Origin: CAZMVU01 sp964569295
GTDB taxonomy: Bacteria > Hydrogenedentota > Hydrogenedentia > Hydrogenedentales > JAGMZX01
DNA: 52,497 nt
NCBI GenBank assembly: GCA_964569295.1
Contig: CAZMVU010000009.1
Span: forward strand, 1-52,497
Direction of reading: 5' to 3'
In this document: positions 1 through 10,500 of the stretch, piece by piece
How the letters are laid out: the number at the start of each line of letters is the position of its first letter
Position numbering within the stretch: the first letter of the stretch is position 1
Notes under the pieces: generated by a model
Databases searched by the model: none
What the model saw: only the letters and a program-made list of their open reading frames with translations
Told to the model about the DNA's origin: nothing
Made by a program: the position numbers and the translations under genes

Positions 1-300
1 GTCACATCCTGACAGACCGCTTCGGGGCCGACATCATCCACCACGGTGACCGTCGACGTGCACGTGTCCGTGTTACCGAGGTCGTCTTCCACTTCCAGCG
101 TCACGTCCACGCTGCCCACATCCGAACACGTGAAGGTCTTCGACGCCGAACCGTCGACGCGCAAGGTCATCGGACCACACACCACGCTGCTGCCGCCATC
201 GATGGCCGACGCTGCCAGCTCCGGCGAGGAAAGGTTTACCGTCACATCCTGACAGACCGCTTCGGGGCCGACATCATCCACCACGGTGACCGTCGCCGTG
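1..300 (-). repeat. 240-bp direct repeat inside the protease gene (HYR domains)
   Basis: Bases 1-60 and 241-300 are identical except for one base, so the period is 240 bp (80 codons). It corresponds to the end of one HYR-like domain and the start of the next (TVTVVDDVGPEAVCQDVT). The near-identity marks recent duplication or gene conversion between adjacent domains. Confidence 0.85.
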
Positions 301-3300
301 CATTCATCCCAGTTGCCTTCGGCGTCTTCCACGCGCAAGGTCGCCGTCACGGGACTTGCCGCTGCATCGCCGCATGTAAACGTGCGGGTAGGTGCGCCAT
401 CGACCAGCCACGTGACGATGCCGATATTATCCGTGCTGCCGTCATCCAGGTCCTGCGCCACAATCTCCGGCGAAGAGAGCACCACCGTAATGTCCTGGCA
501 CTGTGCGTTCGGGGGCACATTGTCCGGCATCACATCGAAAGCATTGCTGTCGCCGCCGTTCCCCAGCCCATCGTAAGCCCTCAGGTGCATGCCCGCGGCT
601 TCCTCCAGCACCGCGATATCGCCCGACCATTCGCCGCCCGTGAAATTGCCGGTTGCCGTCGGGTCAATAGCTACCGGCCGGTTCACTTCCAGACGCACAT
701 TGGGCACATTCCCACTGCTCGAGGGGGTGGGATTGCTCGTGCCCGACCAGTCCAGCGGGTCTCCATAATTGCTGTCCGTACGGTAATAGAGTGCGCGCGT
801 GCCCCCGGGCTGCGAATAGCGCACGGTCCCGTCGCTCGACCACGAGCTATTGTTGAAGCTGAAGTCTACCAGCAGGTTGTCCACGCCGTTGTAGGCGAAG
901 AATTCCTCAAAATCGAAGGTGACCCACCCGGTCCCGCTGATCACCTCATCGTTCTGGTAAACCGTGGTCCAGCCGCTGCCCTCCCACGAGTCCGTACTGT
1001 AGGACGATAGCGCGGTGTGCTTCATGCGAATCGTCCAGTTGCCCAGGGTCTGGTCCGGCAACGAGGCCACATCCAGGCTGAGCGCGGCAATATTGCCGGC
1101 ATCGCCTACTTCGCTTTGCAAATAGATGACCTGCGTGCGGGCGTCTTCGTAGTAGGTAGACAATGGATAGTTCCAGGTCGAAGTGTCCGCCCCAACCTCC
1201 GCGATGGTCGGTATGAAACCTTCAAGCATTGCCGTACCGTCGAACACGCTGACCAACGCACCCGTGCTGTCCACCGCCTGCACCGCCACGCCAAAGGGTA
1301 CATCGCGCAATTGCGGCGAGCTGACGGCATCCCAGTTGAATCCTGCTACCGGCCGCACATCGAGGTTCACACTGAAGGTGGAAACCGCGCCGCTGGTCAC
1401 ATTGGTGAACGTAAGCGCGCTCGTGTGCAACCCGGCGGCGAGCCCGTTCGCTGTTGCGTTGATGCTTACCGTCACCGTTGCCGAGGCGCCCGCTTCCAGT
1501 GTGCCCGACGTGGGGCTCACGTCGAGCCAGGACTCCGCCGGCGAAGCCGACCAGTCAAGCGAAGAGCCGCCGCCATTGGTGAGTTGGTAATCTTTCGACA
1601 CTGGCGAAAACGGTCCTCCCATGGGGCCGCCTGCATCGTAGTCTTCGGCCGGGCTCACCTGCATCGAATCGGGCGCCTGCCCCGACAACAGGAGCGAATA
1701 CACCTGCTGATCGTCGGTAAGCGCACCCTTGTACGTAACTTCGACGGTGTAGGTGCCAGCGGCCGGGGGCGACGCAATGTACACCTGCTCCACATTATCC
1801 ACTACATTGTCGCCGGTCGTGGCAGGATTGCCCGGGTTCGCGACATCAAGCACATACGGAAAATAGGCGGGTGCGCCGCCGGGGCCATAAATCCGCAGGT
1901 CAAGATCGTTCACCAGCATGGGCGTTGTGTCGTCAAGGCCGCTCTGCCCTGGCCCCGCCGGATCCGTCCAACAAAGGGTCGCACGAATCGCATCCACGCC
2001 GTTCCACAAGAAACTGAAGCTATCCTGGGTGTTGCCGCCGTCGAGCGTGCCTGTGCTCATGTAATGCGCGGTGGCGTTCAGGCTGTGCTGCAGAATGTGG
2101 TCCGCCGCCGCTTCGGTATGCATCAGCCCCCAACCGAACTGGTAGTCGGGGCCGGCATTGCTGGCCGGGTGATCATCGGCCGTGTGGATAATCAGCCCCT
2201 TCAGCATGCTCGAGCGCATGGCCTGCCCCGGAAACAATTCCTCATAATAGTCCACCAGCAGCGCCGCCGAACCCGAGGCATTCGGGGTGGACATGCTGGT
2301 CCCGCCGATCGTGCGATACCCCGCGTCGTTGTCATCGTCGCACGAGTACAGGCTCACTCCATTGGCCACGATATCCGGCTTTACCCGGCCGTCATCCGTC
2401 GGCCCCCACCCGCTGAAACTTGCCATCGTGCCGCTGGCCACGTCGCGCACGCCAGACGACACCGCATCGTTCACGGCGCCCACCGTCATGATGTTTTTCG
2501 CCACACCACGCCGCCCGATCGTGTCGTAGCCGCCATTGGCCGCCCCATCGCCCGCCGGGTCGCTACCGGATACATAGGACTTCGATTGCCACCCGCCGTT
2601 AAGGTAATAGAAGGTCGTGCCGTCCGAGGGCGCATTGTCACCGCGGTCGTTGCCGGACGACTTGAAGGGCAGGAAATACGGCGCCGCATAGCAGATCACG
2701 TCCCAGTCCTGGGCATACGAGGTGTCATAGCGCCCGAAATCTTGGTCCTCAGGCTCTCCCCATACGCCCCACCAGTGGTAACCGGCGCTACCCGACCAAT
2801 CCCCATAGGACCACCCCGCTATCAGGCCATACGAATGGTTCGACAGGTAAATCCGCCCGGCCTCGCCAGGAAACGTGGCGGCCCGCGCACTCATCTCCGC
2901 CTCGTCGCTGTTCCAGTCGTACGAATCAATGGTGACGCTCGGGGCCATCCCCTGGGCGTTTTCCTCCACACCCACCGCACCAATAGTCCCCGCCACGTGC
3001 GTCGCGTGATAGCTCGTCGCCACGGCATCCAGCACGTTCACCCGGCCACCGAACTCCTGATGCGTATCCAGCACCGCGCCGCCATCCCACACACCCACCG
3101 TATACCCGAGGCCGTTCACATTGTAGGGGGACGTGTTCCGCACCAGGTCGGCCGCCGTCGAAATGGCCGCATTCTCATTGTCTGTGATGTAGTAGACCGG
3201 CCGCCCTTTCTCGATGCCAATCAACTCGAAGCGGCGCCCATCCGGCGTCACGCCCCGGACCACCCCGCCCATCTGCCGAACCACGGCCTCCGCTTGCTCC

Positions 3301-3455
3301 TGCTCCAACTCAAACGCCTGCCGCTTCGCCTCGACAGCCGCCTGACGCGCCGCCGGCGTACTCAGGTCGAGCGTATCCGCCGTACCTTGGCCCACAGCCT
3401 CTGAAACCGCCATGCCCATGACCAGGAGACATAGAACGAATGTAACATTGTGCAT
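1..3455 (-). CDS. Secreted S8 (subtilisin-like) serine protease with HYR-type repeats, 3' end off the window
   Basis: The reading frame opens at ATG 3455 and stays open to the left edge, giving at least 1151 residues. Residues 1-24 form a signal peptide (MHNVTFVLCLLVMGMAVSEA). The catalytic triad is visible: Asp124 in VGVWDGG, His150 in HATHVAG and Ser387 in GTSMSTP, with the oxyanion Asn in SSGND. After the protease domain (about 115-450) comes a BACON-like beta domain (about 605-700). From about 985 there are cysteine-bearing HYR-like repeats of about 80 residues; two are complete and a third starts at the edge. Family knowledge says such proteins are exported and degrade extracellular protein; the repeats probably mediate adhesion or surface retention. 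The ribosome binding site (GGGGTG) is weak. The C-terminus, which might carry a sorting signal, is not in the window. Confidence 0.9.
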   Translation of the reverse strand, partial: MHNVTFVLCLLVMGMAVSEAVGQGTADTLDLSTPAARQAAVEAKRQAFELEQEQAEAVVRQMGGVVRGVTPDGRRFELIGIEKGRPVYYITDNENAAISTAADLVRNTSPYNVNGLGYTVGVWDGGAVLDTHQEFGGRVNVLDAVATSYHATHVAGTIGAVGVEENAQGMAPSVTIDSYDWNSDEAEMSARAATFPGEAGRIYLSNHSYGLIAGWSYGDWSGSAGYHWWGVWGEPEDQDFGRYDTSYAQDWDVICYAAPYFLPFKSSGNDRGDNAPSDGTTFYYLNGGWQSKSYVSGSDPAGDGAANGGYDTIGRRGVAKNIMTVGAVNDAVSSGVRDVASGTMASFSGWGPTDDGRVKPDIVANGVSLYSCDDDNDAGYRTIGGTSMSTPNASGSAALLVDYYEELFPGQAMRSSMLKGLIIHTADDHPASNAGPDYQFGWGLMHTEAAADHILQHSLNATAHYMSTGTLDGGNTQDSFSFLWNGVDAIRATLCWTDPAGPGQSGLDDTTPMLVNDLDLRIYGPGGAPAYFPYVLDVANPGNPATTGDNVVDNVEQVYIASPPAAGTYTVEVTYKGALTDDQQVYSLLLSGQAPDSMQVSPAEDYDAGGPMGGPFSPVSKDYQLTNGGGSSLDWSASPAESWLDVSPTSGTLEAGASATVTVSINATANGLAAGLHTSALTFTNVTSGAVSTFSVNLDVRPVAGFNWDAVSSPQLRDVPFGVAVQAVDSTGALVSVFDGTAMLEGFIPTIAEVGADTSTWNYPLSTYYEDARTQVIYLQSEVGDAGNIAALSLDVASLPDQTLGNWTIRMKHTALSSYSTDSWEGSGWTTVYQNDEVISGTGWVTFDFEEFFAYNGVDNLLVDFSFNNSSWSSDGTVRYSQPGGTRALYYRTDSNYGDPLDWSGTSNPTPSSSGNVPNVRLEVNRPVAIDPTATGNFTGGEWSGDIAVLEEAAGMHLRAYDGLGNGGDSNAFDVMPDNVPPNAQCQDITVVLSSPEIVAQDLDDGSTDNIGIVTWLVDGAPTRTFTCGDAAASPVTATLRVEDAEGNWDECTATVTVVDDVGPEAVCQDVTVNLSSPELAASAIDGGSSVVCGPMTLRVDGSASKTFTCSDVGSVDVTLEVEDDLGNTDTCTSTVTVVDDVGPEAVCQDV

Positions 3456-3637
3456 TTTGCACCCCAAGCGCGCATACCCAATAATTTCATTGCGCACAAT
3501 TTTCGAAGAATTACGTCACCCGACAAAACTGCGCAAAACACCCGCTGGATTATATCACAGCCTCGCCCATCGCGCACAGATTCCTTGAAGGCAAAAATGC
3601 CCCGCTGGGCTGCGGTTTCCCCTATGGCCGGTACACG

Positions 3638-3669
3638 ACAGGCCGCGGCAGTAGCTCACCGCGGCCTGT
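3638..3669. terminator. Perfect hairpin between the ThuA-like gene and the protease gene
   Basis: ACAGGCCGCGG and CCGCGGCCTGT form an 11-bp perfect stem around a 10-nt loop. It lies 91 bp downstream of the stop of the minus-strand ThuA-like gene and upstream of the protease start. No strong T-run follows on either strand, so it may be a factor-assisted terminator. The rest of the 305-bp interval 3456-3760 shows no gene. Confidence 0.5.
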
Positions 3670-3760
3670 TTCATTGCTTTACATATTCCGGTCGCGCAGG
3701 TCATCTGGGTCCCCGGCCCTCATACACACGAACCTGTTCGATCGGCATGTTGGCGCCAGC

Positions 3761-4648
3761 TTACTCCTCCGACGCCGGCTTGCCTTGGCCGCTCTCCGGG
3801 TCGAGTGTGTCCGAGATGACCTCCTCGAAATTCGGTTCCGCCTGGGCCTCGTCTTCACCGGCCGCCCATTGGATGCCGTTCACCAGCCAGTTCTGGAAAT
3901 TCTCGCTGTCCCATACGTCCTCACGGTGGCCCATGCCGTTCACATACACGCGGCCATCGCCATAGGCCGAACACCACACCATCGGATAATCCGGCAAGTC
4001 ATAAGCATCGTTTATATTGCCCATCTTTCCCGGATCCACCACAGCGAGCACGTGCATATTCTCGGCGTCGAGGTGCCGGAAGAGATACCACTCCTCCATG
4101 ACATACCAGGTTTCAGGCTGTTCCGCCGCGATGGGATGGCCGGGCGACACCACCTTGAGCGTCCCCTTGAACTGCGGACCATGGCCGCGGAACTCGCCGC
4201 CAACCATGGCGATATAATCGGAAGGCGCATCCCCCGTGCTCTTGAAGGTGTCGGTTCCCGAGTGAATCGCGACAAAGCCGCCGCCCGCCTTCACCCAGTC
4301 GATCAATTCCTGCGACCCATTCTCCGCCATGGGCTTGCCCTCATCCTTACTGCCCATCTTGGTGAGATCGCCCTGGGTGTAAAACATGACGATGTCATAA
4401 TCAGCGAGGTTCTCGGCATTCACCTTCGCCGCATCTTTTGTGACCGTCACTTCCCAGTTGTGTTCTCCGGCGAGTTCATCAAATACCTTGGCCGAGTAGC
4501 TGGCCTGGCCGTCCTTTTCCGCAACCGGACCATGCTCGAAGCCTTCCGACTTCGTCACATAGAGGATGCGCAACGGTTCATCGGCCACCGCACCAACCGC
4601 AACCAAAAGGACAAACGTGATCAATAGGATTGTCATGCGAAACATCAT
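3761..4648 (-). CDS. Secreted ThuA-domain protein
   Basis: This 295-residue protein starts at ATG 4648 behind the site AGGAG (7 nt spacing). It begins with a signal peptide (about 1-22, MTILLITFVLLVAVGAVA). The mature part starts LRILYVTKSEGFEHG and contains FVAIHSGTDTF and YPMVWCSAYGDGRVYVNGMGH, as expected for the ThuA (trehalose-utilisation-like) family, a glutamine-amidotransferase-like fold. ThuA-like proteins are common in polysaccharide-degrading bacteria and are linked to sugar metabolism; the exact substrate cannot be read from the sequence. The C-terminus is acidic. A TTGAC-N6-GTCAA inverted repeat lies just upstream. Confidence 0.85.
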   Translation of the reverse strand: MMFRMTILLITFVLLVAVGAVADEPLRILYVTKSEGFEHGPVAEKDGQASYSAKVFDELAGEHNWEVTVTKDAAKVNAENLADYDIVMFYTQGDLTKMGSKDEGKPMAENGSQELIDWVKAGGGFVAIHSGTDTFKSTGDAPSDYIAMVGGEFRGHGPQFKGTLKVVSPGHPIAAEQPETWYVMEEWYLFRHLDAENMHVLAVVDPGKMGNINDAYDLPDYPMVWCSAYGDGRVYVNGMGHREDVWDSENFQNWLVNGIQWAAGEDEAQAEPNFEEVISDTLDPESGQGKPASEE

Positions 4649-4660
4649 GGGATCTCCTGG

Positions 4661-4676
4661 TTGACTATAAGGTCAA
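4661..4676. promoter_or_regulatory. Inverted repeat upstream of the ThuA-like gene
   Basis: TTGAC-tataag-GTCAA is a perfect 5+5 inverted repeat placed 13 nt before the ATG, in the 5' leader region. It could be an operator. No promoter elements could be assigned confidently in 4677-4886. Confidence 0.3.
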
Positions 4677-4886
4677 AGACGCTGACTCCTGGTGTTTACT
4701 GGCGATTTCGCCGAAGGCGTACGCCACTTTCATATCCTTGTTCTTGCCTGCACCGGGTTACCCCAGTCCAGGCTGCCGGGCATGCTTCCCCGCTGCACAC
4801 AAATGCCACGCCGGAGCCTGGGCAAAGTGGCCCGAACCTGTCACAGTGTAGGTGCACCTGGGGATTCAGTCAAGGCGCACGAGGTG

Positions 4887-6197
4887 TCATAGCAGGAACA
4901 TATAGCGTGCGATGAGCGCCGCCGCCAGCACGAACATCACCGGATGCACCTCGTGCCAGCGTGCCGTGAGCACCTTGATGACAACAAAACTGATGCACCC
5001 CATTGCAATGCCTTCCGTGATGCCAAAGCCAAAGGTCATCATCGTGACCGTGGCAAAGGCGGGAAAGCTTTCGGTCACATCCTGCCAGTCCACCAGCCGC
5101 AGAGGCGCCATCATGAGGAACCCCACCACCACGAGCGCCGGCGCCACCACCCCCTGGTTCAGCGGCAGGTACGCGGCCACCGGGATGGCCAACACAAAGC
5201 ACACCGCGGTCACCACCGAGGCCAGGCCGGTGCGCGCCCCCGCCGCAACGCCGCTGGCACTCTCGACATAGGTCGTCACCGTCGAGGTGCCAAACAGTGC
5301 GCCGGCACACGACGCGAAGGCGTCGCAAAAGAAGGCACGGCCCGCCCGCGGCATGCGGCCATCCTCGGTCATGTACCCGCCCAGCTTGCCTACGCCCACC
5401 AGCGTGCCAACCGTGTCGAACAGGTCGAGGAAGAAGAACAGCCCAATCGCCACCAGGGCGCGGTCCCATTGGGCAAAAACCCCGGCGAAATCGAGGTGGA
5501 AAAACGTCGCGGCAGACCACCCTGCCCCCGCCGCCTTGAAGCCGTAGACCCCCGTCACCCAGCCGAGGCCGGCCGTGGCGAAAATCCCCGCAAGAATGCC
5601 CCAGCGGATATTCCACGCCAAGAGCGCCGCCGTGAGTATCACCCCAAACACCGTGAGAAGGGGCTCCGGCGTGCGCAGGTCCGCCAGGGCCACAAGACTC
5701 CCCGGCGCATCCACCACGACCCCGCCCCACTGAAGCCCCACGAAAGCGATGAAGATGCCGATGGCCGGACCGATCGTGTTCTTCAGGCAATCGGGGAACA
5801 CCCCAATAATACGCTCACGCACGCGGAACAGCGACAATACGAGAAACAGCGCCCCTGCGATGAGCACAATCGTGAGCCCCGCCGGCCAGTCGAAGCCCAT
5901 ACCGCCGGCCTCGACCGCGCCACACACCGTAAATGCGAAGAGAAAGTTTTCCCCCATGCCCGGCGCGAGCGCAAACGGGAAGCGCGCCACCAGGCCCATG
6001 AGCAAAGTGCCCAACGCCGCCGCGAGACACGTCGCCAACAACACGGAGCCCCGGTCCATCCCCGCCTCGCTCAGAATCGCCGGCTGCACGAAGATGATGT
6101 AGCTCATCGTGGCGAAAGTGGTCAACCCGCCCGTGAACTCCCGCCGCACGTCCGAGTCCGCCGCCGATATTCCGAAATATCTGTCCAGAGTGCTCAT
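4887..6197 (-). CDS. NCS2-family (AzgA-type) purine/nucleobase permease
   Basis: This 436-residue integral membrane protein is close to the usual AzgA length of about 430-450. It begins MSTLDRYFGISAADSDVRREF, with the family's typical start and the TTFATMSYIIFVQPAIL first helix. It carries APGMGENFLFAF (family form usually APGMGLNAFFAF) and GTLVGVGKLGG, FGTSTVTTYVESASGVAAGARTG and FGITEGIAMG, all typical of adenine/guanine/hypoxanthine permeases. It probably imports purines by proton symport at the inner membrane. ATG 6197 is preceded by AGGAA, although closely spaced. It follows the glycerol-1-phosphate-dehydrogenase-like gene on the same strand by about 145 bp. Asn to Glu in the APGMG motif (GEN versus GLN) could shift substrate preference. 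Confidence 0.9.
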   Translation of the reverse strand: MSTLDRYFGISAADSDVRREFTGGLTTFATMSYIIFVQPAILSEAGMDRGSVLLATCLAAALGTLLMGLVARFPFALAPGMGENFLFAFTVCGAVEAGGMGFDWPAGLTIVLIAGALFLVLSLFRVRERIIGVFPDCLKNTIGPAIGIFIAFVGLQWGGVVVDAPGSLVALADLRTPEPLLTVFGVILTAALLAWNIRWGILAGIFATAGLGWVTGVYGFKAAGAGWSAATFFHLDFAGVFAQWDRALVAIGLFFFLDLFDTVGTLVGVGKLGGYMTEDGRMPRAGRAFFCDAFASCAGALFGTSTVTTYVESASGVAAGARTGLASVVTAVCFVLAIPVAAYLPLNQGVVAPALVVVGFLMMAPLRLVDWQDVTESFPAFATVTMMTFGFGITEGIAMGCISFVVIKVLTARWHEVHPVMFVLAAALIARYMFLL

Positions 6198-6342
6198 TTC
6201 CTGTTTCCCATTCCAGGCCTGTGCCGCTCATCCGCCGGCAATTATCAGGGGCACGGTGAGAAAGGCCGATCTTACTCTTTCCCCTTCCGGGCCTCCATAA
6301 GGCGCTATGGATGGCACAGCCGCCGCGGGGCCCGGGGTATGC

Positions 6343-7341
6343 CTAATCCCCGTACAGGGCCGCCAGGGTATCCTCGACGAAATCCGGCGTGATCGGTGTC
6401 GTGTCCACCACACTGTAAAACAGCCCGGCCTCTTCTTTGAAGCGTTTGAGGGTTTCGATGCACTGGCGCACTTCCTCGCGGCTCGCATCGGGGACGGTGT
6501 AGCGAAGCCCACAGCGCCGGATGAGATCCGCCGCCCACTCGGGGGCATTCTGCTGCAAGCGGGAAACCACGAAAATACCCAACCCGACAAGGTCGCCGTG
6601 CAGGAAGTGGCGCCGGGTAAGATGCTCGATATTGTACGCCACGATGTGTTCCGCGCCTTCTTCCGGCCGGCTGCTGTCCAACCGCGCACAGAATTCCACC
6701 TCCCGGCGGAAAAGGTCCACGATCGTGTCGATCCCCTTCGGCGTCACCTGATACACCTCTTCCGCGTTCCGGTCGAGTTCATCGAGACACGCCCGCGCAA
6801 GCCCTGCGATGGCCGCGTCGTAGGGTTCCCCCGTGTCCTCATGGGCCAACTTCCAATCATGGAGCGCCGTATGAATGCTGGCAATATCGCACGCCCCGGC
6901 CCGGTTCAATGCCGCCGGCGCCTCCTGAATCAGCGCATAGTCCACCAGTAGCTTTTCCGGATAACGGTCTCCGATGTACTGCACCGTCTTGTCCACGCGT
7001 ACCGCCACCATATTCGTCAACGGAGCATCCACCGACACAATGGTCGGCGCCAGCACCATCGCACAGCCGCGTTTCCATGCGAGGTACTTGGCCGTGTCGC
7101 AGCATGCCCCGCCGCCAAGTCCCACCACCACATCGCACGGCGGCGCCGTTTCATCGAGCCGCTCGACCGTCGCTTGGTCCATGTCCGTCACATAATGCAC
7201 ATAGGCCGGCGCCCATCCGCCGAGTTTTTTCTGCGCCAAAGCCCACGGAATCTCCATGGTTGTCACGAGCACGCGGCCCCGCAATTCCGAAAGCTGCTTT
7301 ATCACCCCATCCCCGGCAATTACTTCAGGCGGTGAATACAT
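6343..7341 (-). CDS. Glycerol-1-phosphate-dehydrogenase-like metal-dependent dehydrogenase
   Basis: The product has 332 residues from ATG 7341, which has GGGAG 6 nt upstream; a TTG five codons earlier is less likely. It belongs to the iron-containing alcohol dehydrogenase/dehydroquinate synthase superfamily. The glycine-rich NAD(P) site is VVGLGGGACCDTAK (about 72-84). Likely metal ligands are Asp152 (GACDIAS), His232 (EEGAEHIVAY) and His248 (HFLHGD). EEGAEH and LVGLGI match the sn-glycerol-1-phosphate dehydrogenase branch (archaeal EgsA, Bacillus AraM), which reduces dihydroxyacetone phosphate to G1P. Whether this bacterium makes G1P ether lipids or a teichoic-type precursor is unknown; another polyol phosphate is possible. 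It is transcribed in the same direction as the downstream permease. Confidence 0.75.
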   Translation of the reverse strand: MYSPPEVIAGDGVIKQLSELRGRVLVTTMEIPWALAQKKLGGWAPAYVHYVTDMDQATVERLDETAPPCDVVVGLGGGACCDTAKYLAWKRGCAMVLAPTIVSVDAPLTNMVAVRVDKTVQYIGDRYPEKLLVDYALIQEAPAALNRAGACDIASIHTALHDWKLAHEDTGEPYDAAIAGLARACLDELDRNAEEVYQVTPKGIDTIVDLFRREVEFCARLDSSRPEEGAEHIVAYNIEHLTRRHFLHGDLVGLGIFVVSRLQQNAPEWAADLIRRCGLRYTVPDASREEVRQCIETLKRFKEEAGLFYSVVDTTPITPDFVEDTLAALYGD

Positions 7342-7453
7342 AGTCCGCTCCCGCAAAGGTTGTCAACCGATAACTGCGCCCGCCACACGGCACAGCGCAT
7401 TACCTCCCACACCATGCGGCACAGTGTAGCCGCGTCCTTCCGCCAAAGACAAG

Positions 7454-7484
7454 AGGCCGCCCGCGGAATACCCCCGGACGGCCT
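7454..7484 (-). terminator. Hairpin terminator after the PKD lipoprotein gene
   Basis: Read on the minus strand, AAGGCCGTCCGGGGG pairs imperfectly with CCGCGGGCGGCCT and is followed by the T-rich stretch cttgtcttt. It lies 24 bp beyond the stop at 7508. Confidence 0.6.
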
Positions 7485-7507
7485 TCTATAAGCCAGTTGC
7501 CGCTCAA

Positions 7508-10500
7508 TTACGGCATAATCGACTGCATATTGAACTGTACATACGGCCACTCGACCGCCCGCGTGTACGCACCCGCACTCGAACTGAAATCCGAATAGGC
7601 CACGAAGAAATCCAACGTGAAGGCGTTCAGGGCGGCATTCATGATGTCCTCTTCGAAGAAGCGCGCCGCCAATACCTCGGTATTGTCGCGCAGATTCGCC
7701 ATCGAAATGTCACCAAAACCGCCGGTCAAAACGTCGAATGCGCCCGGTTGCGTGTAGACCAGCCCATCCCTCACGGCGGGCGCCAACGGATCGTTTGGAT
7801 CGTTTTCGAAGTACGTTACGGCGGGCCCCGGCGCCAAAAACTCTACCTTGGCCCCCCGTTTCTCGAAGCGTCCGTCGGCCAGAACAAACGTGTGGCTTTG
7901 CCCGAGCCGCGTGCTGCTTACAAGGTCAACGGCATCACGCAGACTCGTTGTATCCCACAACACTTCCCGGAACATAGGCAGATAATGACCGTATCCCGGC
8001 TGATACAAATTGCCCGGGTCGCCCACGCTCGACACGCCGATGCCGCCCAAATTGATACCCAACGGCGCCATGACCAGGCCAGCATACGTAAACAGGGCAT
8101 GGGGCGTGCCCTTGTCCGGTACATAGATGGCAATCAGCGGATCCAGTTCCGCATACCGCGAGAGCGGCTGCTCCTGCGTGTAGCTCGCCAGTACGTCGCC
8201 AGGCACTTGAGGTCCCTCGCCCCAGATCGCCGCGGCCTGACCCGCGTAGCTCTCGAGTACAGGCACCATATTCGCACGGCGCAGCAACTGGACATCGATA
8301 TCCGCGCCCTGCGAAATGCCCACGATCTCCTGTTGAATGCGCGGCCCGATTGGCGGATTCGGCCCCCCCGTCAGATCGTCCCATGCGGCATCCAGCGAAG
8401 CATTATTTACACGGGGGTTGTCGCTTACAACCGCATTCACATAGCGCGGGATAAACGAATGGATAGCATCCGCCATCAAACGCCCATACTCCCGCCCCAT
8501 ACGGAACGCCGAACCATGCAGAAACACCACCGGCACGGACCCGCCGCCGGTCTCGAGGCTCTCCGCTTCGAGCAACTCGCCCTTGAAGTCCGGGTAGGTA
8601 TCGGGCGACACCCGAACCGCCGTACTCATCACAAATGGCGGCGCCTCGTCCAGCGTGATTTCCTGCCCACCCGTTTCGAATGACAAGGGCACCACCACCT
8701 CTGCTTCGTTCTCAAAGCTGGCCTGTACAAACGAGGCATTCCAGGCGCCTGGCGCAACCGGCGGCCGCGCCACGTACACATTCGGGGCGGTTTCCTCCAG
8801 GGAGCCGCGGCCCAGCGTCAATGCCGGCAGCCAGGCTTCGCCAATGGTATTCAACCGGAAATCACGGACATCCTCATTATAGGCCCACCACAACTCGATC
8901 TCATCGGGCTGCCGTGAAGTCTCCACCACAATCGTGCCGTCATCCGCAAATTCCCAAGTCATCTGCGGCCGGCGCACATCCTGCACAACCGCCATGTAGA
9001 AGGCGAGCGCACTGCTGAGCGCACTCGATTGATCGAGAAGATTCGTCGAGTTGTCCAGGCTGTGCTCCGTGTTGGGCACGTAGTTCACATGTTTCTCACC
9101 CAGCATCCGGTCAAAATAGAAGCGTGAGGAATCCGGCAGGAAGAACTGGTCGCCCGTCGAGTTCAGAACGTATTTCGGCATCCGCAAATGCTGGCGGTAT
9201 TCGAAGGGATCCACCAGGTCCAACAGGGCATTCGCCCCCGGCGTACCGAACCGATCGAAGATTTGCTCCTGTGCATACGGGTAGATCGCCGGGGAATAGT
9301 AGCCATAGGACCGCCGGTGATGTAGAATCTGTTCATCCATATTCAGCACATCGATGACGATCGGCATAATCGCGCGCACCCGGTCCTCTTCCACGGCCCC
9401 CGTAAGCCACGTGGTCCACCCCCGTTTCGAGGCGCCCGTGACCACGAAATCCCGCACCAGCGCATCATTTGGCGCTTTGTTTGAAAGAATCGGCATCGCT
9501 TCCTGCACCACATCCATCGCCCGCACCGCCGATTTCACCATCGGGAAAAGAAGCGGCCAGTCCGTGTCCGGCTCCCCCTCGGAAAAACTTTCGAGGTATT
9601 CGTCGTAGGAATACGCGATAATGGCGTCTTCCGTGCGGTCTTCGCGGATACCCGCCTCTTCCGTAAACGAAATCGGCTGCGACGGCACATTGTTGAGTTC
9701 ACTGACAACCGTGCCCGTGCTGATGGCGAAGCTGACCAAAAACTCATCGATGTTGTCCAGCGTCGGCGGGGACGTAAAGCGCTGCCCCCCGTCGATAAGC
9801 AACATGCCCGTGTCATACTCTTTGACATCCGGCTCGACCATCGTCAGCCAGTGCTTCCACAGCACATGCTCCTCATCCACCGGGCCTCGCTTCCATCGCT
9901 GTGAAGTCAACTCGATGACGTGTATCCGGGCGCCCGGTATGTCATGGCTTCCGACGGCACGCCAGTCGAAGGTCGAGTCCGGCGCGTCAACAAAGTCCCG
10001 AAGCACGCTGATGTCGCCATTGCCGCCCTGCGTGACCATGATGTAGTCTTTGCGCGTGCGTGTGTCCGTATTGTTAGAATCGTCATTGGTGGTGACGGTG
10101 AGGCGCACCGTGTAGGTTCCCGGTGCACTGTAGGTGTGCGCCGGGTCTTGGGCCGTGCTCGTCTCGCCATCGCCGAACTCCCACGACCAGGTTTTGATTG
10201 GCTTCGCCCGCGACACGGAAAAGTCGGTGAACGCCACCTCTTCGCCAACCACCACCTCGGTGGGCTCCGCCTCGAAATCCGCCTCGGGCGGCACAGGCAC
10301 CACCTCGAAGGTTTTCGTGGCGCTGTCGCTGCCATGCTCGGAAACCACTGTAAGGCTTACATCGACGGTCCCTGCCGTGGTATACGTGTGCTCCTCCGGA
10401 TTCTGCTCCGCAGATGTGGTCCCGTCGCCGAAATCCCAAGCCCACGCCGTGATCTCGGCGCTGCCCGGCCGCGACAAATCGGTGAATTGGACAGGTTCAT

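Noticed and set aside
1017..3404. Long plus-strand open frame (795 codons) opposite the protease
   Set aside because: It is a shadow of the protease gene, whose triad and repeats are clear on the minus strand; the plus frame is Arg/His-rich with no domain.
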